64,000 nt of DNA from Bacteroidota bacterium (GCA_013288235.1 JABDCF010000006.1:1-64000), one strand, 5' to 3'; shown: positions 9,784-19,477, counted from the first letter of the stretch. Numbers and translations: made by a program. Notes: generated from the letters alone by a model not told the origin.

Positions 9784-10728
9784 ATGAACTTTTACGAAAA
9801 AACAGGTAAAATGGCCATCGGCAGCCGCCTCCGCAGGTTAAGCGAATTACTTACTGAACAGGCAAGCGAGGTTTACTCATTATATGAAGTTGATATACAA
9901 CCTAAATGGTTCCCGGTTTTTTATTTACTGGCAGCAAGTGGCGAAAAATCAATTACACAAATTGCGCAGGAGATCGGTCATTCACATCCTTCGGTAAGCA
10001 CCATAGTTAAGGAGATGATAAAAAAGGATGTTGTGATGAAAACGGCCGGCAAAAGCGATGGACGCGAAAATTATGTGATGCTTACGGAGAAAGGCCATGC
10101 TATCAATGAACGTATACAAATCCAGTACCAGGATGTAAACGCCGCAGTTGAAGCAGCACTTGCTGAAACACAAAATAATATATGGAAAGCCATTGGCGAA
10201 TGGGAGTACCTGCTGGAACAAAAAAGCCTGTTGAAACGTGTGCAGGACGAAAAAAAATTACGCGAGAGTTCATCGATTGAAATAGTCGATTACCAACCCA
10301 AGTACCTGGAAGCTTTTAAGCAGCTAAATGTGGAGTGGATTAATACCTGGTTTAAAATGGAAGAAGCCGATCATAAAATATTGGACCATCCGCAGGAATA
10401 TGTGCTGGATAGGGGTGGTTACATTCTGCTGGCATTGGATAACGGTAAACCCGTAGGCACCTGTGCGCTTATTAAAATCGGCAACGATACATTTGAACTC
10501 TCAAAAATGGCGGTTTCGCCAGAGGCTAAAGGCAAAGGCATTGGCTGGTTATTAGGAAACGCCGCTATTGAAAAGGCAAAAAAGACAGGCGCCAAACGGC
10601 TCTATCTCGAAAGCAATACTATACTGAAACCAGCTATAAACCTGTATTATAAATTAGGCTTTAAAAGGATTCCGGGGACACCATCACCATACGAACGGTC
10701 GAATATCAGCATGGAAATTTTATTTTAA
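9784..10728 (+). CDS. MarR-type winged-helix regulator fused to GNAT acetyltransferase
   Basis: 314 residues in two parts. Residues about 10-150 are a MarR-like winged helix (ITQIAQEIGHSHPSVSTIVKEMIKKDVV recognition region, then GRENYVMLTEKG wing). Residues about 160-314 are a GNAT domain (LSKMAVSPEAKGKGIGWLLGNAAIEKA, the acetyl-CoA motif, then LYLESNTILKPAINLYYKLGF). MarR-GNAT fusions are a known family, but substrate and signal are unknown. It has its own promoter and a palindrome at the start site, and is followed after 6 bp by a second GNAT gene, so the two are one operon. Confidence 0.9.
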   Translation: MNFYEKTGKMAIGSRLRRLSELLTEQASEVYSLYEVDIQPKWFPVFYLLAASGEKSITQIAQEIGHSHPSVSTIVKEMIKKDVVMKTAGKSDGRENYVMLTEKGHAINERIQIQYQDVNAAVEAALAETQNNIWKAIGEWEYLLEQKSLLKRVQDEKKLRESSSIEIVDYQPKYLEAFKQLNVEWINTWFKMEEADHKILDHPQEYVLDRGGYILLALDNGKPVGTCALIKIGNDTFELSKMAVSPEAKGKGIGWLLGNAAIEKAKKTGAKRLYLESNTILKPAINLYYKLGFKRIPGTPSPYERSNISMEILF

Positions 10729-10734
10729 GACGTA

Positions 10735-11241
10735 ATGGAAGAAAATACAATTATTTTCAGGGAGTTGCGACAGGGCGATAACCCCGCTGTAGCAAATATC
10801 ATCAGGCGGACGATGGAAGAATTTAAGATCAATAAACCCGGCACTGTTTACTTTGAAGCATCGACCGATCATTTGTTTGAGTTATTTCAGCCTGTTGAAG
10901 GCAGTTATTATTTTGTTGTGGAATTAAATGGGGAAATCGCCGGCGGCGCAGGTATTTACCCGACAAACCAGTTACCCGATGGTGTTTGCGAACTGGTGAA
11001 AATGTACATCAGTCCTTCGGCCCGTGGAAATGGTATTGGTAAAGAACTGATAAACCGTTGTGTCAACAAAGCGAGGGAGTTAAATTACCATAGCATTTAT
11101 CTTGAATCGATGTTCGAGTTGAAACAAGCGTTGAGGCTATACGAATACTTTGGTTTTAAATACCTGGATAAACCAATGGGAAACAGCGAACATATTACTG
11201 ATCTATGGATGTTAAAAACTATGGATAGTACAAAATTGTAA
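10735..11241 (+). CDS. GNAT family N-acetyltransferase
   Basis: 168 residues, a complete single GNAT domain: beta strand YYFVVELNGEIAGGAG, then CELVKMYISPSARGNGIGKELINRCVNKAREL (acetyl-CoA pyrophosphate loop RGNGIG) and SIYLESMFELKQALRLYEYFGFKYL. Starts 6 bp after the MarR-GNAT gene and resembles its C-terminal half, so it may be a paralogue acting on a related small amine. The substrate cannot be told from sequence. Confidence 0.88.
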   Translation: MEENTIIFRELRQGDNPAVANIIRRTMEEFKINKPGTVYFEASTDHLFELFQPVEGSYYFVVELNGEIAGGAGIYPTNQLPDGVCELVKMYISPSARGNGIGKELINRCVNKARELNYHSIYLESMFELKQALRLYEYFGFKYLDKPMGNSEHITDLWMLKTMDSTKL

Positions 11242-11290
11242 CGAGTGCCGAAACCATCATCTTAAAATCCTTAAATCCAAAAAATCCTGG

Positions 11291-12466
11291 TCAGGCTTTC
11301 CTTTGCGCTTTCTCCCAAACCGCACTTTGCTTTGTCGTAAAATAGCGGATGATCCCCATCAAAACAGCATAATTCATCACACAAAAATAATAAGGGATGA
11401 ACAGCACTTTGATGCGAATATGCCTTTTTTCCATAATAAAACCGAGTACGGCCAACAGGTAAAATAAAATCTGCGAAAAAAATATCGCCATGTAAAAGGC
11501 TTGGCCGGGCTCAAAAGCTAAAGCAACATTCAATATGAAGACCAATATCAGCAGGAAAGGAGTAACTGTCCACCTTAAAACACGATGACTGATGTATTGA
11601 AATGACAGGACAGGGTATTTGAAAGGGTTAAATAAGCTTTTTAAGCGGAGTATGGATTGCATACCGCCAGCGGCTATTCTGATTTTTCTTTTTAACTCTT
11701 CCGATACATTTTCCGATGCGGTCTCTATGGCATACGCTTCGGGCTCGTAAACTATGCGGTACCCTTTTGTTGCGATTAGCATCGAGATCATGAAATCATC
11801 CAGCACAGTGTCGGCAGGTACATCCTGGTAAAGCGAACGCCGTACGCTGAACAACTCGCCGGCTGCGCCAACTACGGAGTATAGTTCAGAATCCCATTTT
11901 TTTAATGTTGACTCATATTTCCAGTAAAAACCTTCACCGGCGGCGCTGGCATCAGCATTTTCATTTATTTGTACGCGTTTTTCGCCTGCTACCGCACCGA
12001 CCGTTTTATCGGTATAATGCCGGCAAATGCGGGTAATGGCTTCGGGATTTAAAAAAGTGTTGGCGTCGGTAAAAACTACAATTTCAGTATCCACATATTC
12101 CATGGCACGGTGAACAGCGGCGATTTTACCTGACCGCCCCTCCTGGTGTAAAAGTTGTATTTGCGGATAGCCGCTGATGATACCGGCCGTTCTATCGGTC
12201 GACCCATCGGCAACAAATAGTAGCTTTAATTTGCCCGGCGGATATTTTATCTGCAAGCTGTTAATTATTTTTTCCTCAATAAACAATTCTTCATTATAGG
12301 CGGCCACTACCAGGGTGCAATTTGGCAACAGGTCATTTATAGGGGTTATAATTGCTGGCTTACCTTTAAAATATCGCTTTATCTTAACCAGGAAATACAG
12401 AAAAACACCATATCCCATAAAGGTGTAAAAAACAATAAAAAGGCTTAGCCAAAATATAATTATCAT
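11291..12466 (-). CDS. Membrane glycosyltransferase family 2 (processive type)
   Basis: 391 residues. One N-terminal transmembrane helix, a cytosolic GT2 domain (VVAAYNEELFIEEKI, ADGSTDRT, VVFTDANT as the DxD-type metal site, VLDDFMIS with the likely catalytic Asp, and ELKRKIRIAAGG in place of the QxxRW motif), then about four C-terminal transmembrane helices. This layout is that of hyaluronan/cellulose-synthase-like enzymes that use nucleotide sugars at the inner face of the membrane. It is the last gene of the exopolysaccharide operon and overlaps the upstream glycosyltransferase gene by 4 bp. Confidence 0.87.
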   Translation of the reverse strand: MIIIFWLSLFIVFYTFMGYGVFLYFLVKIKRYFKGKPAIITPINDLLPNCTLVVAAYNEELFIEEKIINSLQIKYPPGKLKLLFVADGSTDRTAGIISGYPQIQLLHQEGRSGKIAAVHRAMEYVDTEIVVFTDANTFLNPEAITRICRHYTDKTVGAVAGEKRVQINENADASAAGEGFYWKYESTLKKWDSELYSVVGAAGELFSVRRSLYQDVPADTVLDDFMISMLIATKGYRIVYEPEAYAIETASENVSEELKRKIRIAAGGMQSILRLKSLFNPFKYPVLSFQYISHRVLRWTVTPFLLILVFILNVALAFEPGQAFYMAIFFSQILFYLLAVLGFIMEKRHIRIKVLFIPYYFCVMNYAVLMGIIRYFTTKQSAVWEKAQRKA

Positions 12467-13374
12467 GCTATTGTATTGATAAGGTATCCTAAATTTTTAC
12501 TGTTTTTTGAATGGGTTAAATTCCACCAGGTGGCTTTGAAAAGCATAGGTATAAAGCTGTAATTTTTATCTTTCAGGTAGGCAAGCACATTACGTGGCGT
12601 AACTAATAGAATAAAATAGACATAAAAAACTACCATCTTAAATAGCGGTGCATTGCGGCGAATAAACAATATTCGGTTACGGTTCATAAAATACTCTTTT
12701 AGCCTGCTTTTTTTACCTACCGAGACTGATTCTTTATGATAGATGAGGGCATCGGTACAAACCCAGGCCTGGTATCCGGCCTCTTTTATACGTTCGCACC
12801 AATCAACTTCTTCATAGTAAAGGAAAAAATTTTCATTCATCATGCCTGCTTTTTCAATGGCTTGTTTTCTTACCATCATAGCGGCGCCATGGCAATAAGC
12901 GGTTGGCCCGGTTATATGGTCGTATTGGCCGGTATCTTTTTCGCGCAAACCGATGCAGCTATTGCGGCATGTGTAAAAGTTCATTGGGGTATAGCCTGCA
13001 TATTGTATCAGGCTTTTATCATTATAGTATTTAATTTTTGGCGAAGCCAAGCCCACTTTGGGGTTTGCATCCATCACTTCAACCAAAATATCGGTTAAGC
13101 CTGTAGTAAATTCAGTATCGTTATTTACAAAAAACAAATAATCGCCGGTAGCTTGCGCTATACCCAGGTTATTTCCGCCTGCAAAACCCAGGTTTTGTTC
13201 AGAACGGATAAATTTGATATCGGGGTATTTTGTACGCCAATCAAGCGTATAGTCGGTTTTGCTGCCATTATCAACAACAATTATTTCAAGCCCGGTTTTC
13301 GGGATAGATGCCAGCAACTCTTCGGTAACTTTTGGCTGATTGAAGTTTACAGTTATAATGGATACGGTTTTCAT
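12463..13374 (-). CDS. Glycosyltransferase family 2 (rhamnosyltransferase-like)
   Basis: 303 residues, soluble GT-A fold: VSIITVNFNQPKVTEELL at the N-terminus, VVDNGS, NLGFAGGNNLGIAQATGDYLFFVNNDTE with the metal-binding NND, ARG/His region DHITGPTAYCHGAAMMVRK and FFLYYEEVDWCERIKEAGY. This set is typical of WbbL/rhamnosyl-type transferases; the sugar is not certain. It overlaps the next gene by 4 bp (ATGA) and the previous gene by one base. Confidence 0.87.
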   Translation of the reverse strand: MKTVSIITVNFNQPKVTEELLASIPKTGLEIIVVDNGSKTDYTLDWRTKYPDIKFIRSEQNLGFAGGNNLGIAQATGDYLFFVNNDTEFTTGLTDILVEVMDANPKVGLASPKIKYYNDKSLIQYAGYTPMNFYTCRNSCIGLREKDTGQYDHITGPTAYCHGAAMMVRKQAIEKAGMMNENFFLYYEEVDWCERIKEAGYQAWVCTDALIYHKESVSVGKKSRLKEYFMNRNRILFIRRNAPLFKMVVFYVYFILLVTPRNVLAYLKDKNYSFIPMLFKATWWNLTHSKNSKNLGYLINTIA

Positions 13375-14579
13375 TATTTAATTGCAACTCCAGGCTCAGT
13401 GTTTGCGCCGTGCGGTGTATGAATAAACTTTTTATTAGCGCCTTTCAACTTAAATAGTAATAACACCATCGTAAAAAATATAAGTGGTATTTTTAAAACA
13501 GCCCCCAAAAGTTTATCATTAAAAAACGCAGCAGGTACGGCTATTAGTATACCTGTATAGCAGCAGGCCGTAGCAGCCAGCCACAATTGCCAGCCCGGCC
13601 CAACGCCAGGCAACACCAACGAAATTATTAGCATAAACGGCATGAGCCCAAGCATTAAAATGCGCGGTAAAATTGCAGTCTGATATATCTCATTAAAATA
13701 GTCAAAATTGCCATGTTTAAAAAGTTCGCCGAAACCGGTGCTGCCATATTTTTTTAATAGATTAAATTGTGCCGATAGCCACCTGCGCCTTTGTTTTTTA
13801 AATACTTCGGGATTGCTCACTTTCTCGTCATAAATTAAAGCATTTTCGGCATAAGCAACGCCTATTTTATTACGGGTAAGCAGCAGGCCCATTTCTTTAT
13901 CAAAGCCGCCGACGGCATCAATTTGAAGCATAACTTCTTTAAATAAATTATACTCAAGTGCCATTCCCGAGCCAATAATGGCGGCGGAAAGGTTAAAAAC
14001 ACGTTGCGATTTTCGGAATATATGGTTATTTATCTCCTCGCTTATGGCATCGAGTACAGCAATCGGCGTATTGGTATTTTTTGCGACCCTGTGACCTTGT
14101 ACCACGCGGTTACCTGCTTTTAAATAGTTATTTATTTGGTACAAAAAATCAGGGGCGGCTATGTTGTCAATGTCAAAAACGATAGCGGCATCAAAGTTAC
14201 CTGTGGTATTTTCAATGGCTTTGTGTAAAGCTTTTGATTTGGTGCTGCTTTCAAAAATAACCTCCAATACCTGTATAGGCATTTTTTTTAATTTTTCAAC
14301 CGTTTCAGGCTTTAACGAATCGGCAATCACGCATATATGGAATAGGTCTCGGGGGTAATTAAGGGTGATAGCATTCGCCGCGGAGTTTAATATGATCTCA
14401 TCCTCTTTATAGGAACATATATAAATCACAAATTTCGACAGTGCGGAACTTTCAGGCGTTTTTTTAATCTTTATTAATTTACCTGCTACCGAAAATATAA
14501 ACAAGTATAAACTATATACGCCCAGGTATATAAAAAGTGAACTTGTAATTATTGCTGCAATAAATTTAATTATCTCCAT
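13374..14579 (-). CDS. Membrane glycosyltransferase family 2 with QRRRW motif
   Basis: 401 residues: an N-terminal transmembrane helix, GT2 core with VFDIDNIAAPDF (DxD), DAVGGFDKEMGLLLTRNKIGVAY (acceptor/catalytic region) and KKQRRRWLSAQFNLL (QxxRW motif of processive beta-glycosyltransferases), then several C-terminal transmembrane helices. Probably polymerises or extends the repeat unit at the inner membrane. A 57-bp gap separates it from the GT4 gene upstream. Confidence 0.87.
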   Translation of the reverse strand: MEIIKFIAAIITSSLFIYLGVYSLYLFIFSVAGKLIKIKKTPESSALSKFVIYICSYKEDEIILNSAANAITLNYPRDLFHICVIADSLKPETVEKLKKMPIQVLEVIFESSTKSKALHKAIENTTGNFDAAIVFDIDNIAAPDFLYQINNYLKAGNRVVQGHRVAKNTNTPIAVLDAISEEINNHIFRKSQRVFNLSAAIIGSGMALEYNLFKEVMLQIDAVGGFDKEMGLLLTRNKIGVAYAENALIYDEKVSNPEVFKKQRRRWLSAQFNLLKKYGSTGFGELFKHGNFDYFNEIYQTAILPRILMLGLMPFMLIISLVLPGVGPGWQLWLAATACCYTGILIAVPAAFFNDKLLGAVLKIPLIFFTMVLLLFKLKGANKKFIHTPHGANTEPGVAIK

Positions 14580-14636
14580 ACGTAAACAACTTATACGAAA
14601 GTGACGGCAAAAATGGTGGTGTTATGAATTATTTTT

Positions 14637-15863
14637 TTAGGCAGGCATTATTTTTCGGTCGTATTTTTTATCAAGATTTGCCTCTAACAAGTCTTTTATT
14701 TCAATTATCCTATGTTCCCAAGTGTTATCGGCTGCTATAGCAAGCCTCTTTTGCTGCAACTCGCAAGTATCCTGCAAAGAAATATTGAGTGCTTCTGTAA
14801 ATTCACTGGCATTTTTACAATACGAAACTGTATCAAAAGTAAAGTCCTTCAAATCCGAATTAAAATCGGTTGAAACCACCGGCCTCCCGGAACCAAGGTA
14901 TTCAAAAAGCTTTAAAGGGAATATATTATTGCTTACCTCATCCTTCTTAAATGGGATTATAGCTACATCAAACCCTTTTAATACCGATGGCATAAGCTCA
15001 TAAGGTACCGCGCCTTTTATGTAAACGTTAGGGGCTTTATAGTCCTCGTCTTTTAGATAATAACTGTCAACCGGCCCTATAAACACAAAACTTTTATCAG
15101 GATTAGCTGCAATAAGCTTTTTTACAAGTTCGTAATCGATACGCCGTTCAATAGCGCCGAAATAGCCTATTACTGGTTTTTTAATACCATTTAAAATTTC
15201 GGCTTCTGGCAGTTCAGGATTAAGCGCTTTTTGGCTATGGCTGATATTGGCCGCATTAGGTATAAAATAAGAATTTTTATTCAGCCGGGCCTTCCTGTTG
15301 CACAACTCTTTGCTGGTTGAAATAATAACATCAACGCTTTTTACCAGTATATCTTCGGATATTAAGCCATGTTTGGTTTGATAGGGCTCTATTATAGGAT
15401 CAACACAATGGTAAACCGTTAATTCCGGGTTTAGCAATTTATGAAGCGTAGGGAAGGAAAAATTATATGAATTGATATAAATGTAGTTGCCGATATTAAG
15501 ATTTTTAATAACTTTTTTTATGCGCGAACCTACAATCAGTTCGTTAATCTTTAATGCAAGCCTGTATAATTTACTTTCCGGCAATACATTTATCGACTGT
15601 ACAGGAGGGGTAATGATAATCTTTAAATTTGGATTATCAGTTTGAATAATGCAGTTTTTGGGTGAAAAGAAATGTGGCCTACGGGCACGAAAGCCAGGGG
15701 TGTTCCTGAATTGGAAATAATCGCGCCAGGTATAGGGCCTGTCAATATAGTAAACATAATTATCCTGTGCCAGGTGTTTTGCCATGGTGTAATTTGTCGA
15801 CTCCAGGCGGCCGTCAAATTGCATTTGCGAAAAAATAATTATGTTTTGATTTTTTAGGCTCAT
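14637..15863 (-). CDS. Glycosyltransferase family 4-like (GT-B)
   Basis: 408 residues, two Rossmann-like halves. The C-terminal half has VIGYFGAIERRIDYELV, SFVFIGPVDSYYL, NVYIKGAVPYELMP and PLKLFEYLGSGRPVVSTDF, the E-x7-E nucleotide-sugar site of GT4-type enzymes. The N-terminal half begins NIIIFSQMQFDGRLES, as in glycosyltransferases of Bacteroidota capsule loci. Adds a sugar to the lipid-linked repeat unit; specificity unknown. Confidence 0.85.
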   Translation of the reverse strand: MSLKNQNIIIFSQMQFDGRLESTNYTMAKHLAQDNYVYYIDRPYTWRDYFQFRNTPGFRARRPHFFSPKNCIIQTDNPNLKIIITPPVQSINVLPESKLYRLALKINELIVGSRIKKVIKNLNIGNYIYINSYNFSFPTLHKLLNPELTVYHCVDPIIEPYQTKHGLISEDILVKSVDVIISTSKELCNRKARLNKNSYFIPNAANISHSQKALNPELPEAEILNGIKKPVIGYFGAIERRIDYELVKKLIAANPDKSFVFIGPVDSYYLKDEDYKAPNVYIKGAVPYELMPSVLKGFDVAIIPFKKDEVSNNIFPLKLFEYLGSGRPVVSTDFNSDLKDFTFDTVSYCKNASEFTEALNISLQDTCELQQKRLAIAADNTWEHRIIEIKDLLEANLDKKYDRKIMPA

Positions 15864-15880
15864 TTTTTAGGGGTATTTTT

Positions 15881-15995
15881 TTAAGTCGAAAATCTTTAAT
15901 CTGAAGTCAGAATTTATAAGTTAATGTCAAAGGCATAGTTTTATTTGAAACTTTCGACTTCGGACTTCGGACTCCCGACTTCAGACCTCAGAGAC
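15881..15995. repeat. Inverted repeat of the 'GAAGTC' family overlapping the flippase 3' end
   Basis: Left arm 15881-15910 (AAGTCGAAAATCTTTAATCTGA) and right arm 15951-15995 (multiple GACTTCGGACT / GACTTCAGAC units) can fold back on each other. The right arm encodes the last ~18 residues of the flippase and holds its stop. Similar elements lie at 25018-25108, and related ATTTCGGAT types at 37740 and 63009. Confidence 0.7.
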
Positions 15996-17323
15996 TTTCT
16001 TTTAAATCTATTTGGCAAATCAATCAATATCAGTTTTGTTTCAAGTACGCCTAATTTTAATATATCCATCATGGTAAAGTTCAGGTGCTTTTTAAGCATC
16101 CAATACCCATAAATAACACCCACTAAAAAGGTGAAAATTGATGAAAGCGCCACGCCATAAATATTGTGTGTAATATAAATGCCAACAAAATCACCCACCA
16201 CATTAACTATCAACATCAATATTACTTTAATCATATTTATATGCGGTTTGTTCAGGATGTCAAGCGATATGCCAAAAAAACGATCCACCGGCAATAAAAT
16301 AGCAAAGCACATAAATATCCTGAAAACATTGGCCGCTGAGGTAGCTACGAAATGCTGGCCGCCAATAATTTCAATAACCAGGTCGGCGCCAATAAATGCC
16401 ACAATTGAAACGGGTATTAAAAGTATAGTTAGTACCCCAGCATACTTTTTCATGATATAGGTCATATGCCTTTTATCATCCCGGTAAATAGCAGCCGACA
16501 TAGTAGGTAAGGCAGTAGCGACAAAACTCCGGAGCGGAATTTCTATCACTTCCCTTAACCGCTGCGCCAGGTAATATATACCCACTACAGCTGGGTCGGC
16601 AAACATGAATTTTATAATAAATGTATCAGACCCACTGAGCAGATAAGAACTGATGGAAGTACCGACGCTATATTTCCCAAAATGGGTTAATTCTTTAATG
16701 CACAACCAGCTTTTGTGCGTTATAGAGGTAATATTTGCCCACCCGGTTACTATTGTAAATAGGCTGGTAATTGCCGCTGACGCACAGTAAGCATAGATAA
16801 CGGCCTGGAAGTTTGCTTGATGTAGTATTATTAATAGAACGATAGCAATAAAAAAACAGCCCTGGCCGATTAAATTGAGTATGAACATACGGTCGAACCG
16901 TTCTTCGGCCTGCAGTATCCATAAGGCAATGCTTGAGGGAAACTGGCAAAAAAAGATTATACTAAACCATTTAATAATTATTGCCGTTGAAGGATTGCTA
17001 TGAAAAAATAAAAATGCACACAAGCATAACAATACTAACACAGATGTGAGGACAAACCCCAGGAACCAGGTTGAACCGGCCACATTTAATGCACGCTCCC
17101 TGCTTGCTCCCGAATAAAATTTAACCAACGAGGTTTGTAAAAAACCGCTCCTGAAAAAGCTCGCCAAAGTGTATGCGATAATGAAGAAAGTCCAGTACCC
17201 AAAATCGGCGCCTGATAAAGTGCGGGCCAGCATAGATACAGTTACCATCCCCATAACGGGCATAACTGCATTGCTTGCTAATGACAGCGTGTGTTTATTT
17301 GATAATTTTTTTAATACCTCCAT
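15941..17323 (-). CDS. Wzx-type oligosaccharide flippase
   Basis: 460 residues with about 12 hydrophobic segments, of the MATE/PST superfamily that flips undecaprenyl-linked repeat units across the inner membrane. Visible features: SLASNAVMPVMGMVTVSMLARTLSGADFGYWTF at the N-terminus, FRSGFLQTSLVKF in TM2-3, and LLSGSDTFIIKFMFADPAVVGIYYLAQRLREVIEIPLRSF mid-protein. The C-terminal tail (SLRSEVGSPKSEVESFK) has no flippase character and is encoded by a dispersed intergenic repeat, so the native stop seems to have been replaced. Overlaps the acyltransferase stop by one base (TAATG). Confidence 0.9.
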   Translation of the reverse strand: MEVLKKLSNKHTLSLASNAVMPVMGMVTVSMLARTLSGADFGYWTFFIIAYTLASFFRSGFLQTSLVKFYSGASRERALNVAGSTWFLGFVLTSVLVLLCLCAFLFFHSNPSTAIIIKWFSIIFFCQFPSSIALWILQAEERFDRMFILNLIGQGCFFIAIVLLIILHQANFQAVIYAYCASAAITSLFTIVTGWANITSITHKSWLCIKELTHFGKYSVGTSISSYLLSGSDTFIIKFMFADPAVVGIYYLAQRLREVIEIPLRSFVATALPTMSAAIYRDDKRHMTYIMKKYAGVLTILLIPVSIVAFIGADLVIEIIGGQHFVATSAANVFRIFMCFAILLPVDRFFGISLDILNKPHINMIKVILMLIVNVVGDFVGIYITHNIYGVALSSIFTFLVGVIYGYWMLKKHLNFTMMDILKLGVLETKLILIDLPNRFKRKSLRSEVGSPKSEVESFK

Positions 17324-17937
17324 TACACTTTTTCCCAGCTGCTGGTTTCAAAATTATATTTTTTAATAACCCTTGCCGGATTCCCTACCGCTACCGAGTA
17401 GGCCGGTATATTTTTTGTTATCACACTGCCCGCGCCAATTACAGCATGTTTGCCAATAGTTACTCCTGCTGTAATAACACTATTGGCGCCTATCCATACG
17501 TTATCTTCAATAGTAATCTGTTTTGTCACCACGGGTTGCATTCGCGGCGGCTTACTAACATCGGCATAACCATGATTAAGCCCCGAAATAACAATGTTTT
17601 GTGCCAGCATTACATAGTCGCCTATTTTAACAGGGCCAATAATTACGTTACTTAACCCAATGCCTGTATTGTTGCCGACATACACATCGCCAACACCGTT
17701 ATTAATGGTCGCGAAATCTTCCACAATACTATTTGAGCCTATCTTAAAGTTTTTAAATGGAAACAGGTCCATCCGGGTATTATATCTTATAATGGTATTT
17801 CGGCCTTTTTTATGAATAAATGGGTTAACAAATAATCTCACCCATAATCTGGGCCTGGCCTGGCCGCGGGGTATCAGCAGCCAATGTACAAATTTTTTTA
17901 TCCGCGGGTTCGATTTAATTGAACGCTGTAAAAACAT
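17323..17937 (-). CDS. Left-handed beta-helix acyltransferase (WcaF/WbbJ-like)
   Basis: 204 residues; from about residue 65 to 185 the sequence follows the hexapeptide pattern (IGSNSIVED, VYVGNNTGIG, VKIGDYVMLAQNIVI, ITIEDNVWIGANSVITAGVTIGKHAVIGAGSVI) and contains GLNHGY with the probable catalytic His, ending AVGNPARVIKKY. Typical O-acetyltransferase of capsule loci that decorates a sugar of the repeat unit from acetyl-CoA. Sits between the Wzy and Wzx genes in the operon. Confidence 0.9.
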   Translation of the reverse strand: MFLQRSIKSNPRIKKFVHWLLIPRGQARPRLWVRLFVNPFIHKKGRNTIIRYNTRMDLFPFKNFKIGSNSIVEDFATINNGVGDVYVGNNTGIGLSNVIIGPVKIGDYVMLAQNIVISGLNHGYADVSKPPRMQPVVTKQITIEDNVWIGANSVITAGVTIGKHAVIGAGSVITKNIPAYSVAVGNPARVIKKYNFETSSWEKV

Positions 17938-17961
17938 TGGTTAATCTTTTAATCCTATTCA

Positions 17962-19458
17962 TTAAATCTCCCCTGTTGTAGCAGGTGTCAATTTTCTTTG
18001 TTGTAGGTCTAACCGCATCGTAATATTCAAAAGCGCCATCGCCAAATAAAATAATATGTTAGACGGGTATTGTACGAGTGCTTGCTGCGGATAGTTACCA
18101 ACATCAAAGGCGAAAATGATTAATATCATGCCCAGGCAATAAGATTTTAGCGCAGGGTCCTTAATTAAATAAAAATATTGAATGCCTTTATACATAATAA
18201 CAAAGTTAAATATGCAATAAAGCAATAGTCCTATCCATCCCATTTCAACAGCAACCCTCACATAGCCACTGTCTGGCGGGAATTTTGAAAGATAGGAGTT
18301 GGGGGCAAACCGCTGGCCCCAAATCCCGACCGAACCTAAACCGCCGCCAATTGGATGCGACAATATATAAGGCTTAATACGTTCCTGGTTACGGGCGCGT
18401 TCTTCAAATGAAGCGTCTTTTGATGGCCGGAAAGCGCTTTGAAACCTGGCCAGGGTGGGGTTGGAGGTAGGCATTCTTATTAGAACTCCAAGCATCACTG
18501 CGCATATTATACCAAACATCAATACTTTTTTATTGAAATTAAATATAAACAGCATGCTAAGCCCTGCCGGAATAATTACATAAGAAGCCCGGGTTCCTGA
18601 ATACAACATTACCGTAAAGAAAAACACGGCCATGCAACCTAAAATTACTTTTTGACGGGTTTTTAACGGGCCAAACATCAGGGCTATACATAACAAGGCC
18701 GCGGCAACCATATTGTAGGCATAAACCACAGGATCAGAAAAAATGCTCCACTTTCTGAGGTGCCCACCAATAAATAATAATTTGAACCTATCGGGATCCC
18801 GGTGCAGCCATGTACTTTCAAATCCGAATAAACCTAAGTGTTCCTGCTGAAACCCTGCAATGGCAGCTATAATTTCGAGTCCCAACCATACTTTGATCAA
18901 TAACTTGATAAATTGTTTTGTGCGTATGTGGTACAAAAACACAAAATACATCATCATAATAAAGCCAACAGTACGGACAGTGAAAACCCACTCCAGAATT
19001 GTCGGAGAATTAGGGTTAATGGCCTCTAATATGTTATAGCCCAGCCATGTAAGTGTGAAATAGGTTATAGGGTTGTCAAAATACGCCCATTGCTTGTCAT
19101 TTTTCATTTTTACGAAAAATCCCAGCAGCAGCAAATACGTCATGGCATCCATTACAAGGCCAATGGGTGTTTGCTCAGGCACAAACCTGGAAGCATAATT
19201 TATAAAAAATGAAATAATAAGCAAGGTTATTATACCAAATTTAGGATAGGCCACTGCAGCGTACGCTGCAGGCAGGGCGATGATGATAAATAAAATAATT
19301 ACCCCGGCGGCAAACCCTTCACGGGCTATGATAAAACTTACCGATAAAGATGCAAGGACTACAAACAGGATGACTGCCGGCGCAGAAAATTTTTGTACAA
19401 TTATCCTGTCCCAGAATGTTCTATAGGATACATTGTCTTTAACCTGATCATCCGGCAT
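17962..19458 (-). CDS. O-antigen ligase/polymerase (Wzy-like)
   Basis: 498 residues with about 11-12 transmembrane helices and one long periplasmic loop containing RARNQERIKPYILSHPIGGGLGSVG, the Wzy_C/WaaL signature (SHPIGGG). The tail RLDLQQRKLTPATTGEI is cytoplasmic. In this locus it most likely polymerises flipped repeat units (Wzy role); the ligase role cannot be excluded. 24 bp separate it from the acyltransferase gene. Confidence 0.87.
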   Translation of the reverse strand: MPDDQVKDNVSYRTFWDRIIVQKFSAPAVILFVVLASLSVSFIIAREGFAAGVIILFIIIALPAAYAAVAYPKFGIITLLIISFFINYASRFVPEQTPIGLVMDAMTYLLLLGFFVKMKNDKQWAYFDNPITYFTLTWLGYNILEAINPNSPTILEWVFTVRTVGFIMMMYFVFLYHIRTKQFIKLLIKVWLGLEIIAAIAGFQQEHLGLFGFESTWLHRDPDRFKLLFIGGHLRKWSIFSDPVVYAYNMVAAALLCIALMFGPLKTRQKVILGCMAVFFFTVMLYSGTRASYVIIPAGLSMLFIFNFNKKVLMFGIICAVMLGVLIRMPTSNPTLARFQSAFRPSKDASFEERARNQERIKPYILSHPIGGGLGSVGIWGQRFAPNSYLSKFPPDSGYVRVAVEMGWIGLLLYCIFNFVIMYKGIQYFYLIKDPALKSYCLGMILIIFAFDVGNYPQQALVQYPSNILFYLAMALLNITMRLDLQQRKLTPATTGEI

Positions 19459-19477
19459 TTGCTTGAACAGTTTTGTG

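Noticed and set aside
12736-13098. Plus-strand ORF of 120 residues within the exopolysaccharide locus
   Set aside because: Antisense shadow of the GT2 gene; composition is the complement of conserved glycosyltransferase codons.
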